The translations under genes were made by a program, and so were the position numbers. A stretch of DNA of 64,000 nt, from positions 267,329 to 331,328 of the forward strand of contig NZ_FOKR01000003.1 of NCBI RefSeq assembly GCF_900112195.1. Reading direction: 5' to 3'. Position 1 is the stretch's first letter; the number at the start of each line of letters is the position of its first letter. Positions 19,047 through 26,538 of the stretch are shown piece after piece. Source of the stretch: Butyrivibrio sp. YAB3001 (GTDB lineage: Bacteria > Bacillota > Clostridia > Lachnospirales > Lachnospiraceae). The notes under the pieces are model-generated. The model saw nothing but the letters and a program-made list of their open reading frames with translations. It was not told the origin of the DNA and did no database searches.

Positions 19047-19841
19047 TTAAGCATTCTTAAATGCAACTACTTTAACCTTTGCAGGGTCGTCTTTCTTTCT
19101 AAGGAAGTTAGCCATACCCTCTCTCTGATCCTCTGTCTCGAAGCATGAACCAAAGAGCTTCTCTTCGATAACAAGTGCATCATCAATGTTTGTCTGAAGA
19201 CCATCATTGATAGCTTTCTTGCATGCACGAACAGCGATAGGTGCATTTGCAGCAATCTGTGAAGCCATCTTCTCAGCAGCAGGAAGAAGCTCCTCAAGAG
19301 GATATACTGCATTTACAAGACCGATTCTAAGCGCTTCATCAGCCTTGATGTTCTTAGCTGTATAAATAAGCTGTTTAGCCATTCCTGCGCCGATAAGACG
19401 AGCAAGTCTCTGTGTTCCACCAAATCCAGGTGTGATTCCAAGACCAACTTCAGGCTGACCAAACATAGCGTTCTCTGAGCAGATACGAATATCACAGCTC
19501 ATAGAAATCTCACATCCACCACCAAGAGCAAATCCATTGATCGCAGCAATTACCGGAACAGGGAACTGCTCAATCTTACGGAAGATATCATTTCCTTTTT
19601 TACCAAAGGCCTCACCCTCGGTCTTTGAAAGAGTAGACATCTCTCCAATATCTGCTCCTGCAACAAAAGATTTCTCACCGGCGCCAGTAAGAACAACTGC
19701 TCTTACAACATTGGTGTCGATGCTGTCAAATGCTGCTGCAAGATCATCAAGAACCTGAGAGTTAAGAGCATTAAGTGCCTCAGGACGATTAATTGTAACA
19801 ACAGCAATTGAATCTTTTACTTCGCAATTAACAAAACCCAT
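19047..19841 (-). CDS. crt: 3-hydroxybutyryl-CoA dehydratase (crotonase)
   Basis: Dehydrates 3-hydroxybutyryl-CoA to crotonyl-CoA. The 264-residue crotonase-fold protein has the oxyanion segment SFVAGADIGEM, then the two glutamates of the family in NGFALGGGCEISMSCD (near residue 112) and PEVGLGITPGFGGTQRL (near 132). CATAGGAGGCGTAAAA leads the start. It sits between hbd and thl in the operon order known from Butyrivibrio fibrisolvens. Confidence 0.96.
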   Translation of the reverse strand: MGFVNCEVKDSIAVVTINRPEALNALNSQVLDDLAAAFDSIDTNVVRAVVLTGAGEKSFVAGADIGEMSTLSKTEGEAFGKKGNDIFRKIEQFPVPVIAAINGFALGGGCEISMSCDIRICSENAMFGQPEVGLGITPGFGGTQRLARLIGAGMAKQLIYTAKNIKADEALRIGLVNAVYPLEELLPAAEKMASQIAANAPIAVRACKKAINDGLQTNIDDALVIEEKLFGSCFETEDQREGMANFLRKKDDPAKVKVVAFKNA

Positions 19842-19888
19842 TTTTACGCCTCCTATGATTTATGTACCACATTAATATTTTACGGGTA

Positions 19889-20027
19889 GGAATCCGCGCT
19901 ATCGCGCTTCTTCCTCATGTCTTCGTATATCACAACTTATTATTCGTGATATACGGAATGCTACGCTTCGCTCTCGCATTCCTACATCCATTCGGAATCC
20001 GCGCTATCGCGCTTCTTCCTCATGTCT
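19889..20027. repeat. Two 34-bp direct repeats flanking hairpins in the thl-crt spacer
   Basis: An identical 34-base unit occurs at 19889-19922 and 19994-20027. Each copy, with the preceding base, is itself able to fold (GCGC TATC GCGC stem inside AGGAA/TTCCT). Between the copies are two further hairpins: 10-bp arms CGTATATCAC/GTGATATACG (19924-19933, 19946-19955) and GGAATGC/GCATTCC (19955-19961, 19976-19982). The arrangement resembles REP/BIME-type palindromic elements; no coding function is visible. Confidence 0.85.
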
Positions 20028-20042
20028 GTTAAGTCATTTCAT

Positions 20043-20078
20043 ATGTAGCCTGCAAAGTGCAAGCACTGCAGGCTACAT
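20043..20078. other. Strong hairpin downstream of thl
   Basis: Perfect 12-bp arms ATGTAGCCTGCA/TGCAGGCTACAT at 20043-20054 and 20067-20078, with an inner GTGC/GCAC pair. It lies 15 bases past the thl stop with no T-run, so it would shield or attenuate the thl message inside the operon rather than simply end it. Confidence 0.8.
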
Positions 20079-20092
20079 ACTCATTCCTAATA

Positions 20093-21283
20093 TCACTCAT
20101 ATTTCTCAACGATAGTAGCGCAGCCCATTCCACCGCCGATGCAAAGTGTTGCAAGACCCTTCTTAGCATCAGGTCTCTTAGCCATCTCATGAAGAAGTGT
20201 AACAAGAATACGGCATCCTGAAGCTCCAACAGGGTGACCAAGTGCAATAGCACCACCATTTACGTTAACTTTGCTCATATCAAAGCCAAGATCCTTTGCA
20301 ACTGCTACTGACTGAGCAGCGAAAGCTTCGTTTGCTTCAATAAGATCGATATTATCAAGTGAAAGACCAGTCTTATTAAGAACCTTCTTTGTAGCAGCAA
20401 CAGGGCCGATACCCATAACTTCAGGCTCAACACCTGCAAGAGCGCCGCCTACCCATGTAGCCATAGGCTTGATTCCAAGTTCTTTTGCCTTCTCTTCGCT
20501 CATAACTACAACTGCTGCAGCACCATCATTGATACCTGATGCATTACCAGCTGTTACAAGACCGCCCTCTTTACCTGAGCAGCATTTAAGCTTTGCAAGA
20601 GTCTCAACAGTTGTGCCGGCACGAGGACCCTCATCAACCTTGAAATCTACGATTTCCTTCTTAACCTTTACAGGAACAGGAACGATCTCATCGTTGAACT
20701 TGCCATCTGCCATTGCCTTTTCACATTTCTGCTGTGAATTAGCTGAGAACTCATCAAGCTCTTCTCTTGTAAGATTCCATCTGTCGCAGATATTCTCTGC
20801 TGTGATCATCATGTGATAGTGATTGAAAGCATCTGTAAGAGCATCATTTACCATTGTATCTACAACTGTACCGTTGTTCATACGATATCCAAAACGTGCA
20901 TTAGGAAGTGCATAAGGAGCCATAGACATGTTCTCCATACCGCCAGCAACTACGATATCAGCTTCGCCAGCCTTGATAAGGTCAGCTGCCATGTTGACAC
21001 AGTTAAGACCAGAACCGCATACAACATTAAGTGTAACTGCAGGAGTCTCAATAGGAAGACCAGCTTTGATTGATGCCTGTCTTGCTACATTCTGTCCAAG
21101 ACCTGCCTGGATAACGCATCCCATAAGAACTTCATCTACCATTTCTGGCTTAACTCCCGCACGATTAAGTGCCTCCTTGATTACGATTGAACCAAGTTCT
21201 GCTGCAGGAGTATTGCTAAGAGCTCCGCCCATCTTGCCGATAGCTGTTCTACATGCGCCTGCTATAACTACTTTCTGTGCCAT
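20093..21283 (-). CDS. thl: Acetyl-CoA C-acetyltransferase (thiolase) of the butyrate operon
   Basis: First step of butyrate formation, condensing two acetyl-CoA. The 396-residue protein has the nucleophilic Cys89 in NVVCGSG, NEAFAAQ, the His in [14 protein letters not shown] and the second Cys in CIGGGMG. TAAACGGAGGTAATACTTT precedes the start. It is the first gene of the operon, downstream of a well-formed promoter, and is followed by a 251-base spacer rich in hairpins before crt, which may set its dosage against the later genes. A stand-alone paralogue lies at 8830-10011. The genes for the last step (butyrate kinase or butyryl-CoA:acetate CoA-transferase) are not in the window. Confidence 0.96.
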   Translation of the reverse strand: MAQKVVIAGACRTAIGKMGGALSNTPAAELGSIVIKEALNRAGVKPEMVDEVLMGCVIQAGLGQNVARQASIKAGLPIETPAVTLNVVCGSGLNCVNMAADLIKAGEADIVVAGGMENMSMAPYALPNARFGYRMNNGTVVDTMVNDALTDAFNHYHMMITAENICDRWNLTREELDEFSANSQQKCEKAMADGKFNDEIVPVPVKVKKEIVDFKVDEGPRAGTTVETLAKLKCCSGKEGGLVTAGNASGINDGAAAVVVMSEEKAKELGIKPMATWVGGALAGVEPEVMGIGPVAATKKVLNKTGLSLDNIDLIEANEAFAAQSVAVAKDLGFDMSKVNVNGGAIALGHPVGASGCRILVTLLHEMAKRPDAKKGLATLCIGGGMGCATIVEKYE

Positions 21284-21331
21284 AAAGTATTACCTCCGTT
21301 TAACTCGTTAAATTTTTGTCATAACGTATTA

Positions 21332-21360
21332 ATTCTAGCACACAGCATATGCAAATGCAA
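21332..21360 (-). promoter_or_regulatory. Promoter of the butyrate operon
   Basis: On the minus strand TTGCAT (21355-21360) and TAGAAT (21332-21337) are separated by exactly 17 bases. The start point would fall about 40 bases ahead of the thl ATG. No operator-like palindrome overlaps it, in keeping with a constitutive core pathway. Confidence 0.7.
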
Positions 21361-21511
21361 CAAAAACAAACGACTTCCCGTTTTAAATTTATTAAAAATC
21401 TATAAATTGACATTTTTTTAACATGATTTTGACCAAAATGTGAACTTATAACCAACTCAGTAATGCACAGTCATATTCAGTTTTATGCCCGTAAACGAAT
21501 AGGATTTTTCT

Positions 21512-21558
21512 GTTTTGTAAAAGAGGTAGCACCTATCACTTCATAGGCACTACCTCTT
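21512..21558 (-). terminator. Terminator hairpin after the HPF gene
   Basis: Arms AAGAGGTAG and CTACCTCTT (21521-21529 and 21550-21558), extended by CCTAT/ATAGG, form a long hairpin 65 bases past the HPF stop. The T-run on the minus side is short (TTTTAC), so strength is uncertain. Confidence 0.65.
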
Positions 21559-21623
21559 AAAAATCTTATATGAATTTCATTATAAAACTCTCATATAACA
21601 ACTCTTATCCCCAATTAAGAGTC

Positions 21624-22154
21624 TCACCCCTCCGGCTCGATAATGCCATATGTATTGCCTTTTCTCTTGTAGACAACATTTATCTGATCTGTTTCAGCAT
21701 TAACAAACACGAAGAAATTATGTCCAAGCAGTTCCATCTGAACGCATGCATCTTCTGCATACATAGGCTTTGGATCAAATTTCTTCATTCTCTCAATTCT
21801 GATCTCCTCGTCATCAAGATAATCAGATTCAAGATATTCTTTCTTGAAATTGCTTACCTCAGCCTGCTGCTTATCAACAAGTTTACTCTTATACTTCTTA
21901 AGTTGTCTCTCAATAACCTCCTCTACCAGATCAATTGATACATACATATCATTGCTGACCTGTTCAGCACGGATTATTTTTCCTTTAACGGGAATGGTAA
22001 CTTCGATTTTGTGTCTTTCTTTATCCACATTCAGTGTTACATTAGCAACCGTTTCAGGAGTAAAGTATTTCTCCAGTTTTCCAATCTTTTCCTCTACTGC
22101 TGAGCGAAGACCGGGTGTTACCTCGATGTTTTTTCCTACGATAGTGAATTTCAT
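21624..22154 (-). CDS. hpf: Ribosome hibernation promoting factor, long form
   Basis: Binds the 30S subunit and, through its C-terminal domain, pairs ribosomes into inactive 100S dimers in slow growth. The 176-residue length marks the long form: an N-terminal S30AE domain (about 1-100, starting MKFTIVGKNIEVTPGLRSAV), a charged linker, and a C-terminal dimerisation domain (about 120-176, with KKFDPKPMYAEDACVQMELLGHNFFVFVN shared across two strands). AAAGGGGATG lies before the start. A possible promoter sits about 60 bases upstream. Confidence 0.95.
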   Translation of the reverse strand: MKFTIVGKNIEVTPGLRSAVEEKIGKLEKYFTPETVANVTLNVDKERHKIEVTIPVKGKIIRAEQVSNDMYVSIDLVEEVIERQLKKYKSKLVDKQQAEVSNFKKEYLESDYLDDEEIRIERMKKFDPKPMYAEDACVQMELLGHNFFVFVNAETDQINVVYKRKGNTYGIIEPEG

Positions 22155-22213
22155 GCAATCATCCCCTTTGCTCTAACCAAAGATATGAATCTCAGGCTGT
22201 AAATTTTAAGACA

Positions 22214-22240
22214 ATTATACACTAATTCCTTTTTTGTCTA
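22214..22240 (-). promoter_or_regulatory. Candidate promoter of the HPF gene
   Basis: Consensus TATAAT (22214-22219 on the minus strand) with TAGACA (22235-22240) at a short 15-base spacing. The -10 is perfect, but the spacing is below optimum, so this is tentative. Confidence 0.45.
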
Positions 22241-22672
22241 TACGTTATTATAACATTCAATAAAGGATATATGCAATTTATAAGATGATCAAAATAATAT
22301 TTCTTTTGCTCAGGAAATAAAATGTTTGATTTGTATATTTTGTACAAAAAATTCTAACGTTTTCAATTGTGTAAAACTCGTATTTTTGTAACGTTTTTCG
22401 TGGAAATTGTGGATAACTTCGTGTATAAGTAGTCAAATAAGCCCTTGTAAAATGTGAATTGTGGATAACTTTTAAAATTTCTATAAAAAATTTTAAAATT
22501 TCTATGTTGACTTTTCATTTTATGTGCAAAACTATAAAATCCAAATTTCGATTACAACATTTCCCACAATGCAATGTTTAGATTATAAATTTACGCATTC
22601 CCGCAATCAGTGCCCAAAATGTATGTAATGTCGTAAATATGGCATATTTATTTTACACTAAATTATCCTGCA
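22241..22672. other. AT-rich gene-free spacer with two perfect DnaA boxes
   Basis: No coding sequence is supportable in this 430-base stretch. It contains two exact TGTGGATAA motifs (complement of the DnaA box TTATCCACA) at 22408-22416 and 22460-22468, in the same orientation and 52 bp apart, within very AT-rich DNA with runs such as AAATTTTAAAATTT. A DnaA-binding regulatory site is possible; neither dnaA nor dnaN is nearby, so an origin is not supported. Confidence 0.55.
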
Positions 22673-22712
22673 TAAACGAAAAGACACTACCCATACGTGA
22701 GTAGTGTCTTTT
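22672..22712 (-). terminator. Intrinsic terminator after the NlpC/P60 gene
   Basis: Arms AAAAGACACTAC/GTAGTGTCTTTT (22679-22690 and 22701-22712) form a hairpin about 40 bases past the stop, ending on the minus strand in TTTTCGTTTA. Confidence 0.8.
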
Positions 22713-22753
22713 GCTATATATTATTTTTCATACCTGGCATAAATATAACAGAA

Positions 22754-24112
22754 TCAGAAGATTCTTCTAACTGCAAGAACAGTACGATAATCTGCATTAG
22801 ATATCTTGATACCCGTCTTAGCGGTTGATGCATGTACAATCTGTCCGCCACCAATATAAATAGCTACATGACCTGAATAGCAAACAATATCTCCAGGCTG
22901 AGCATTTGCCAAACCATCAACAGCTGCACCAACTGATCTGTCAGCACCGGAACTATGAGGAAGGCTAACACCAAAGTTAGCATATACACTCATAACAAAT
23001 CCTGAACAGTCTGCACCGTTTGTCAAACTTGTACCGCCGTATACATATGGATTGCCCACAAACTGCTGAGCAAACTGTGATACAGCAGAACCGATTGAAC
23101 TTGTTGCAGTTGTATATGAACTAGCAGAGTTATAGCTCTTGCTTGAATCTGATGAACTGCTCTTGGAAGATGAACTTTCTGACTTGGCAGCCTTCTGAGC
23201 AGCCTTCTGAGCAGCTTCTCTTGCAGCCTTTTCTTTTGCAAGACGAGCTTCCTCTTCCGCCTTGGATTCAGCCTTAACAAATTCGGTTGAAAGTGTTACA
23301 TAATCTGTGGATACGTAACCATCACCTTCCTCGATGTTAACCTTAACCCATCCGTCAAGTTCTTCTACAACGACAAGTTCGTCCTCAATAGGAACAAGAC
23401 CGATAACCTCTGCATCGAGTCCGGCTCCGTTTCTAACCTTAAGTGTAGTAGTTGTAACAGTTGCGATTCTTGTGCCTACCTGCTTGGCAAGTTCAACGGC
23501 ATCATCGCCTGTTACACAAAATTCAGCCTTTACAAATCCTTCTACAGAACCTGACTGGATCTTGTACCAGCCATCCTGCTCTTCAATATAAGTTCCTACT
23601 GACTTATCGTAAAGCTTACCAACTATCTCGCCTTCCTCACTTGGAAGATCACGAACATTAACGTAATTGGTAACTTTTGCAATTACCAGTGATTTAAATG
23701 TTTCTTCTTCAGAAACCTCTTTACTTGCTTCCTCTTCTTCGCTGGAAGCCTTTTCTTCAGTCTTCTTAATAACTGCGCCTGTAGCGCTCTGAATATCCCT
23801 TAAAATATTATCTGTTACAAGTGAAGCCTTTGGTGTTACATCAGTAACAGTATTAGATAAGTCAACTCCATCTTCTGTTACACTATTTGTGGATATTGAA
23901 TCTGTTTCGTTTTCTTTTTTCTCAAGTTCTACTGACTGCTGCAAAGTAGAAAGTGACACCTGATTATTTCCAAGTGCATAAGTAATACCGGCCTGTGGCA
24001 TTACACTTGTCACTTTATTTGATGATGCAGCAAAAGCGTCTAGGCTAAAGCTTGAGAATGTCATAGCAGCTGTAACTGTAAGTGCAATAAGCTGCGTCTT
24101 AGCATTCTTCAA
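22754..24112 (-). CDS. Secreted NlpC/P60 peptidoglycan hydrolase with SH3 domains (TTG start)
   Basis: Probable gamma-D-glutamyl-diaminopimelate endopeptidase for wall remodelling. The 452-residue protein has a signal peptide (about 1-28), two bacterial SH3-type domains (about 145-205 and 208-275, with VNVRDLPSEEG and LKVRNGAGLDAEV), an Ala/Lys/Ser-rich linker (about 280-335) and an NlpC/P60 domain with the catalytic Cys in NGADCSGF (near 368), His in GDIVCYSGHVAIYIG (near 416) and the following polar residue in QIVHAS. The start codon is TTG (24110-24112), fixed by GGAGG eight bases ahead and by the signal peptide that follows. A near-consensus promoter lies about 45 bases upstream. Confidence 0.93.
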   Translation of the reverse strand: MKNAKTQLIALTVTAAMTFSSFSLDAFAASSNKVTSVMPQAGITYALGNNQVSLSTLQQSVELEKKENETDSISTNSVTEDGVDLSNTVTDVTPKASLVTDNILRDIQSATGAVIKKTEEKASSEEEEASKEVSEEETFKSLVIAKVTNYVNVRDLPSEEGEIVGKLYDKSVGTYIEEQDGWYKIQSGSVEGFVKAEFCVTGDDAVELAKQVGTRIATVTTTTLKVRNGAGLDAEVIGLVPIEDELVVVEELDGWVKVNIEEGDGYVSTDYVTLSTEFVKAESKAEEEARLAKEKAAREAAQKAAQKAAKSESSSSKSSSSDSSKSYNSASSYTTATSSIGSAVSQFAQQFVGNPYVYGGTSLTNGADCSGFVMSVYANFGVSLPHSSGADRSVGAAVDGLANAQPGDIVCYSGHVAIYIGGGQIVHASTAKTGIKISNADYRTVLAVRRIF

Positions 24113-24156
24113 ATCGTCCCTCCAAAAATGTTACGAAATTTGTTACATCTTTTACG

Positions 24157-24185
24157 AATATAAACTATATATAAAATTTTGTCAA
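24157..24185 (-). promoter_or_regulatory. Promoter of the NlpC/P60 gene
   Basis: TTGACA (24180-24185) and TATATT (24157-24162) on the minus strand with a 17-base spacer: a strong housekeeping-type promoter ahead of the TTG start. Confidence 0.8.
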
Positions 24186-24283
24186 GCTAAAATAATTTAA
24201 TCCAAAACGAAAATTCGATACTTTAGCCTTTTGGAAGATACGAATTGCACTTAATACAGTTTCCTTTATTATGTTTTGACGAT

Positions 24284-25222
24284 TCACTTAGCCTTTCCAA
24301 CCAAAAAGTCCTGAACCGATGTTACAGCATTTGCGCCATCTGCGACAGCTGTAACGATTTGACGAAGTCTCTTCTTTCTTGAATCACCTGCAACAAAAAT
24401 ACCCGGAGCAGAAGTTGCGCAATCTTCATTCGCAATAACGTAACCTTTTTCATCACACTCAACCAATTCAGAATAATTGTCAGTGGTTGGATGTATACCA
24501 ATTGCCACAAAAATTCCATCTACTTTTACGTTATTTGTTTCTTTGTTCTTAACGTTTTCAACCACAAGTTCGGTTACCTTGTCTTCGCCCTTGATTTCCT
24601 TAATAACGCTGTCCCAGATAACTTCAACATTATCAAGTCCAAACAGTTCATCCTGCAGAATCTTGGTTGCTCTGAGCTCATCTCTTCTGTGGATGAGATA
24701 TACTTTACTGCAAAATCTTGCAAGGAAAATAGCATCTTCAACCGCTACATCTCCTCCGCCGTTTACAGCTGTAACTTTTCCTCTGTAAAAAGCGCCATCA
24801 CAAGTTGCGCAGTAGGATACACCTTTTCCAAGGTATTCTTCCTCACCTTTGATACCAAGTTTAGCATGATGAGCTCCTGTCGCGAGAATAATCGTATGAG
24901 TCTCAAACTCGCCATCATCTGTAACAACTTTATATACAGGAGCCTGGGTATCGGATCCTTTGTCAATGCATTCAATTCCCGTAACAGTTGCAGAAATAAA
25001 CTCAGCACCAAGTTTATCAGCGTGTTCTCTGAATTTCATCGCCATATCAAAGCCGTTAGCCCCTGGAATGCCTAGATAATTATCAACTTCATAAGTGTTT
25101 ATTATCTGGCCTCCGCTGACAGGATTCATCTCTATAATAATCATGTTTAATCCGGCTCTTTTTGCATAAACAGCTGCTGAAAGTCCCGCAGGACCTGAAC
25201 CTACAATAATAAGATCGTACAT
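24284..25222 (-). CDS. trxB: Thioredoxin reductase
   Basis: Flavoprotein that reduces thioredoxin in the cytosol. The 312-residue length is standard. It has the N-terminal FAD-binding GSGPAGLSAAVYAKRAG, the redox pair CATC (near residues 137-140) in SYCATCDGAFY, the nucleotide-binding VNGGGDVAVEDA, and the C-terminal FAD motif GIFVAGDSRKKRLRQIVTA. In the NADP site GGGDVA differs slightly from the usual GGGNSA/GGGDSA, and the basic pair HRRDELRA is present, favouring NADPH. CATAAAGGAGGTTTTTT leads the start. No thioredoxin gene adjoins it. Confidence 0.95.
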   Translation of the reverse strand: MYDLIIVGSGPAGLSAAVYAKRAGLNMIIIEMNPVSGGQIINTYEVDNYLGIPGANGFDMAMKFREHADKLGAEFISATVTGIECIDKGSDTQAPVYKVVTDDGEFETHTIILATGAHHAKLGIKGEEEYLGKGVSYCATCDGAFYRGKVTAVNGGGDVAVEDAIFLARFCSKVYLIHRRDELRATKILQDELFGLDNVEVIWDSVIKEIKGEDKVTELVVENVKNKETNNVKVDGIFVAIGIHPTTDNYSELVECDEKGYVIANEDCATSAPGIFVAGDSRKKRLRQIVTAVADGANAVTSVQDFLVGKAK

Positions 25223-25267
25223 AAAAAACCTCCTTTATGCGAATTAGGTTGTATACAATTTAATTAT

Positions 25268-25295
25268 ATAATATCACATCTTTTCATTTTGTAAA
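25268..25295 (-). promoter_or_regulatory. Candidate trxB promoter
   Basis: TTTACA (25290-25295) and TATTAT (25268-25273) on the minus strand, 16 bases apart, about 45 bases from the start codon. A TTGTATACAA palindrome (25249-25258) lies between the promoter and the gene and could be an operator. Confidence 0.5.
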
Positions 25296-25323
25296 GAAGT
25301 TTTTATTTGTTATTCGCTACAGT

Positions 25324-26046
25324 TTATATCCATCCACCGTCAATTGTAATGATCTGCCCTGTCATATAGGATGGCGCATCTGTTATTCTGATAACCAGCT
25401 CAGCAACTTCCTTTGGGCTTCCAAGCCTGTCCATAGGTATTTCCTGCGTAAGCTCCTGCATATCCTCTTCCGACAAGTGAAGTCTGTTCATATCTGTGTC
25501 AATAACACCGCACGCTATGGCATTTACGCTTATTCCTGATGGCGCAAGTTCTTTTGCCAATGCTCTGGTAAAAGAATTAACGCCGCCCTTTGAGGCTGAA
25601 TAAGCCACTTCGCATGATGCCCCCACATTCCCCCATACCGAAGAAATGTTTATTATCCTTCCACTATGTTTTTTTACCATGATAGGAACCGCAAATTTGG
25701 AAATGCAAAAAAGAGAATCCAGATTTGTGTTCATTACCTTTTTCCAATCAGACACTTCCATATCCGTCAAAAGGCCTATCCATGCAACACCGGCATTATT
25801 TACCACAACATCAATATCTTTTATCCGGGTAAACATATCTTTTACTTCGTCAAAATTTCCCGAATCGCATTTAAAAGCCTGAACCTGAACACCGTATGTT
25901 TCTTGAAGTTCCAAGGCATATTCTTTTAACATATCGACATTATTAACACATGTGAGATAAAGATTATCTTTCTGCATTGCAAAAGCCTCTGCAATGCTCT
26001 TTCCTATGCCTCTTGAAGCACCTGTTATCAAGACATTTCTATTCAT
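25324..26046 (-). CDS. Short-chain dehydrogenase/reductase (FabG/YmfI-like)
   Basis: A 240-residue NAD(P)H-dependent oxidoreductase of the classical SDR fold. It shows TGASRGIG (cofactor glycines), NNAGVAW, the catalytic Ser in INISSVWG and the Tyr-Lys pair in YSASKGG, plus the C-terminal GQIITIDGGWI. Among SDRs it reads most like the group including FabG and the YmfI reductase that finishes elongation factor P modification in Bacillus; the choice between them is not secure. A GAGAGGG site precedes the start. It stands alone, without fatty-acid synthesis genes nearby, which argues mildly against a fab role. Confidence 0.82.
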   Translation of the reverse strand: MNRNVLITGASRGIGKSIAEAFAMQKDNLYLTCVNNVDMLKEYALELQETYGVQVQAFKCDSGNFDEVKDMFTRIKDIDVVVNNAGVAWIGLLTDMEVSDWKKVMNTNLDSLFCISKFAVPIMVKKHSGRIINISSVWGNVGASCEVAYSASKGGVNSFTRALAKELAPSGISVNAIACGVIDTDMNRLHLSEEDMQELTQEIPMDRLGSPKEVAELVIRITDAPSYMTGQIITIDGGWI

Positions 26047-26087
26047 AAAAACCCTCTCAAAGTATTGTTGAAAAGTTCTTCTATATT

Positions 26088-26120
26088 CAAGAAAAATGCC
26101 GAGAGCTGAATACCCCCGGC
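26088..26120 (-). terminator. Terminator of the cheX-cheY pair
   Basis: GCCGGGGG and CTCTCGGC on the minus strand pair with two G-U contacts (26098-26120), followed by ATTTTTCTTG. It lies 40 bases past the CheY-like stop. Confidence 0.7.
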
Positions 26121-26159
26121 AAATTCAATCTTATATAATACTAGCAAAAGAGCAAGTTC

Positions 26160-26513
26160 TTAGCAATGATTAAGCGCATTCAGGACGCTTTCTTCCATAA
26201 ATGGTTTGGACAAGAACTCTACTGCCCCGTCCTTTACTGCTTCAACCATCTTCTCTTTCTGACCTGCTGCGGTTATCATAACAACTTTAGCATTCTGATC
26301 ATATTTCCTAATAAGTTTTAATGATTCAAGTCCGTCAACAACAGGCATAGTAATATCCATTGTCACTATATCAGGCCCGAGTTTGACATATTGGTCGTAT
26401 CCTTCCTGCCCGTTTACCGCTTCGCCTACAACTTTATAACCTGCTCTCTCCAGGATATCTCTTAAAATTCTGCGTGAAGTTCTTGAATCATCTACAATTA
26501 GTACAGTTTTCAT
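26160..26513 (-). CDS. cheY: CheY-like single-domain response regulator
   Basis: A 117-residue stand-alone receiver domain. The start at 26513 (MKTVLIVDDSRTSRRIL) follows CGGAGGTTAACC; a longer in-frame version from 26561 overlaps the preceding gene and is rejected. The DD pair at 8-9, phospho-acceptor Asp in VTMDITMPVVDG, the Thr/Ala of MITAAGQ and Lys in LSKPF are all present. It lies 25 bases after a CheX-like gene, so the neighbour is its likely phosphatase. It may act on the flagellar motor or another output; no flagellar genes are in the window. Confidence 0.93.
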   Translation of the reverse strand: MKTVLIVDDSRTSRRILRDILERAGYKVVGEAVNGQEGYDQYVKLGPDIVTMDITMPVVDGLESLKLIRKYDQNAKVVMITAAGQKEKMVEAVKDGAVEFLSKPFMEESVLNALNHC

Positions 26514-26538
26514 GGTTAACCTCCGACCTTTATGCACA

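Noticed and set aside
19889..20027. CRISPR array in the thl-crt spacer
   Set aside because: Only two repeats, foldable, with hairpins between them and no cas genes in the window.
22241..22672. Chromosomal origin of replication
   Set aside because: Two DnaA boxes only; no dnaA, dnaN, rpmH or gyrase genes nearby.
24491..25075. 194-codon frame antisense to trxB
   Set aside because: Shadow of a gene with complete FAD, NADPH and CxxC motifs.
25324..26046. fabG assignment for the SDR gene
   Set aside because: Motifs are general to SDRs and no fatty-acid synthesis genes adjoin it; left without a symbol.
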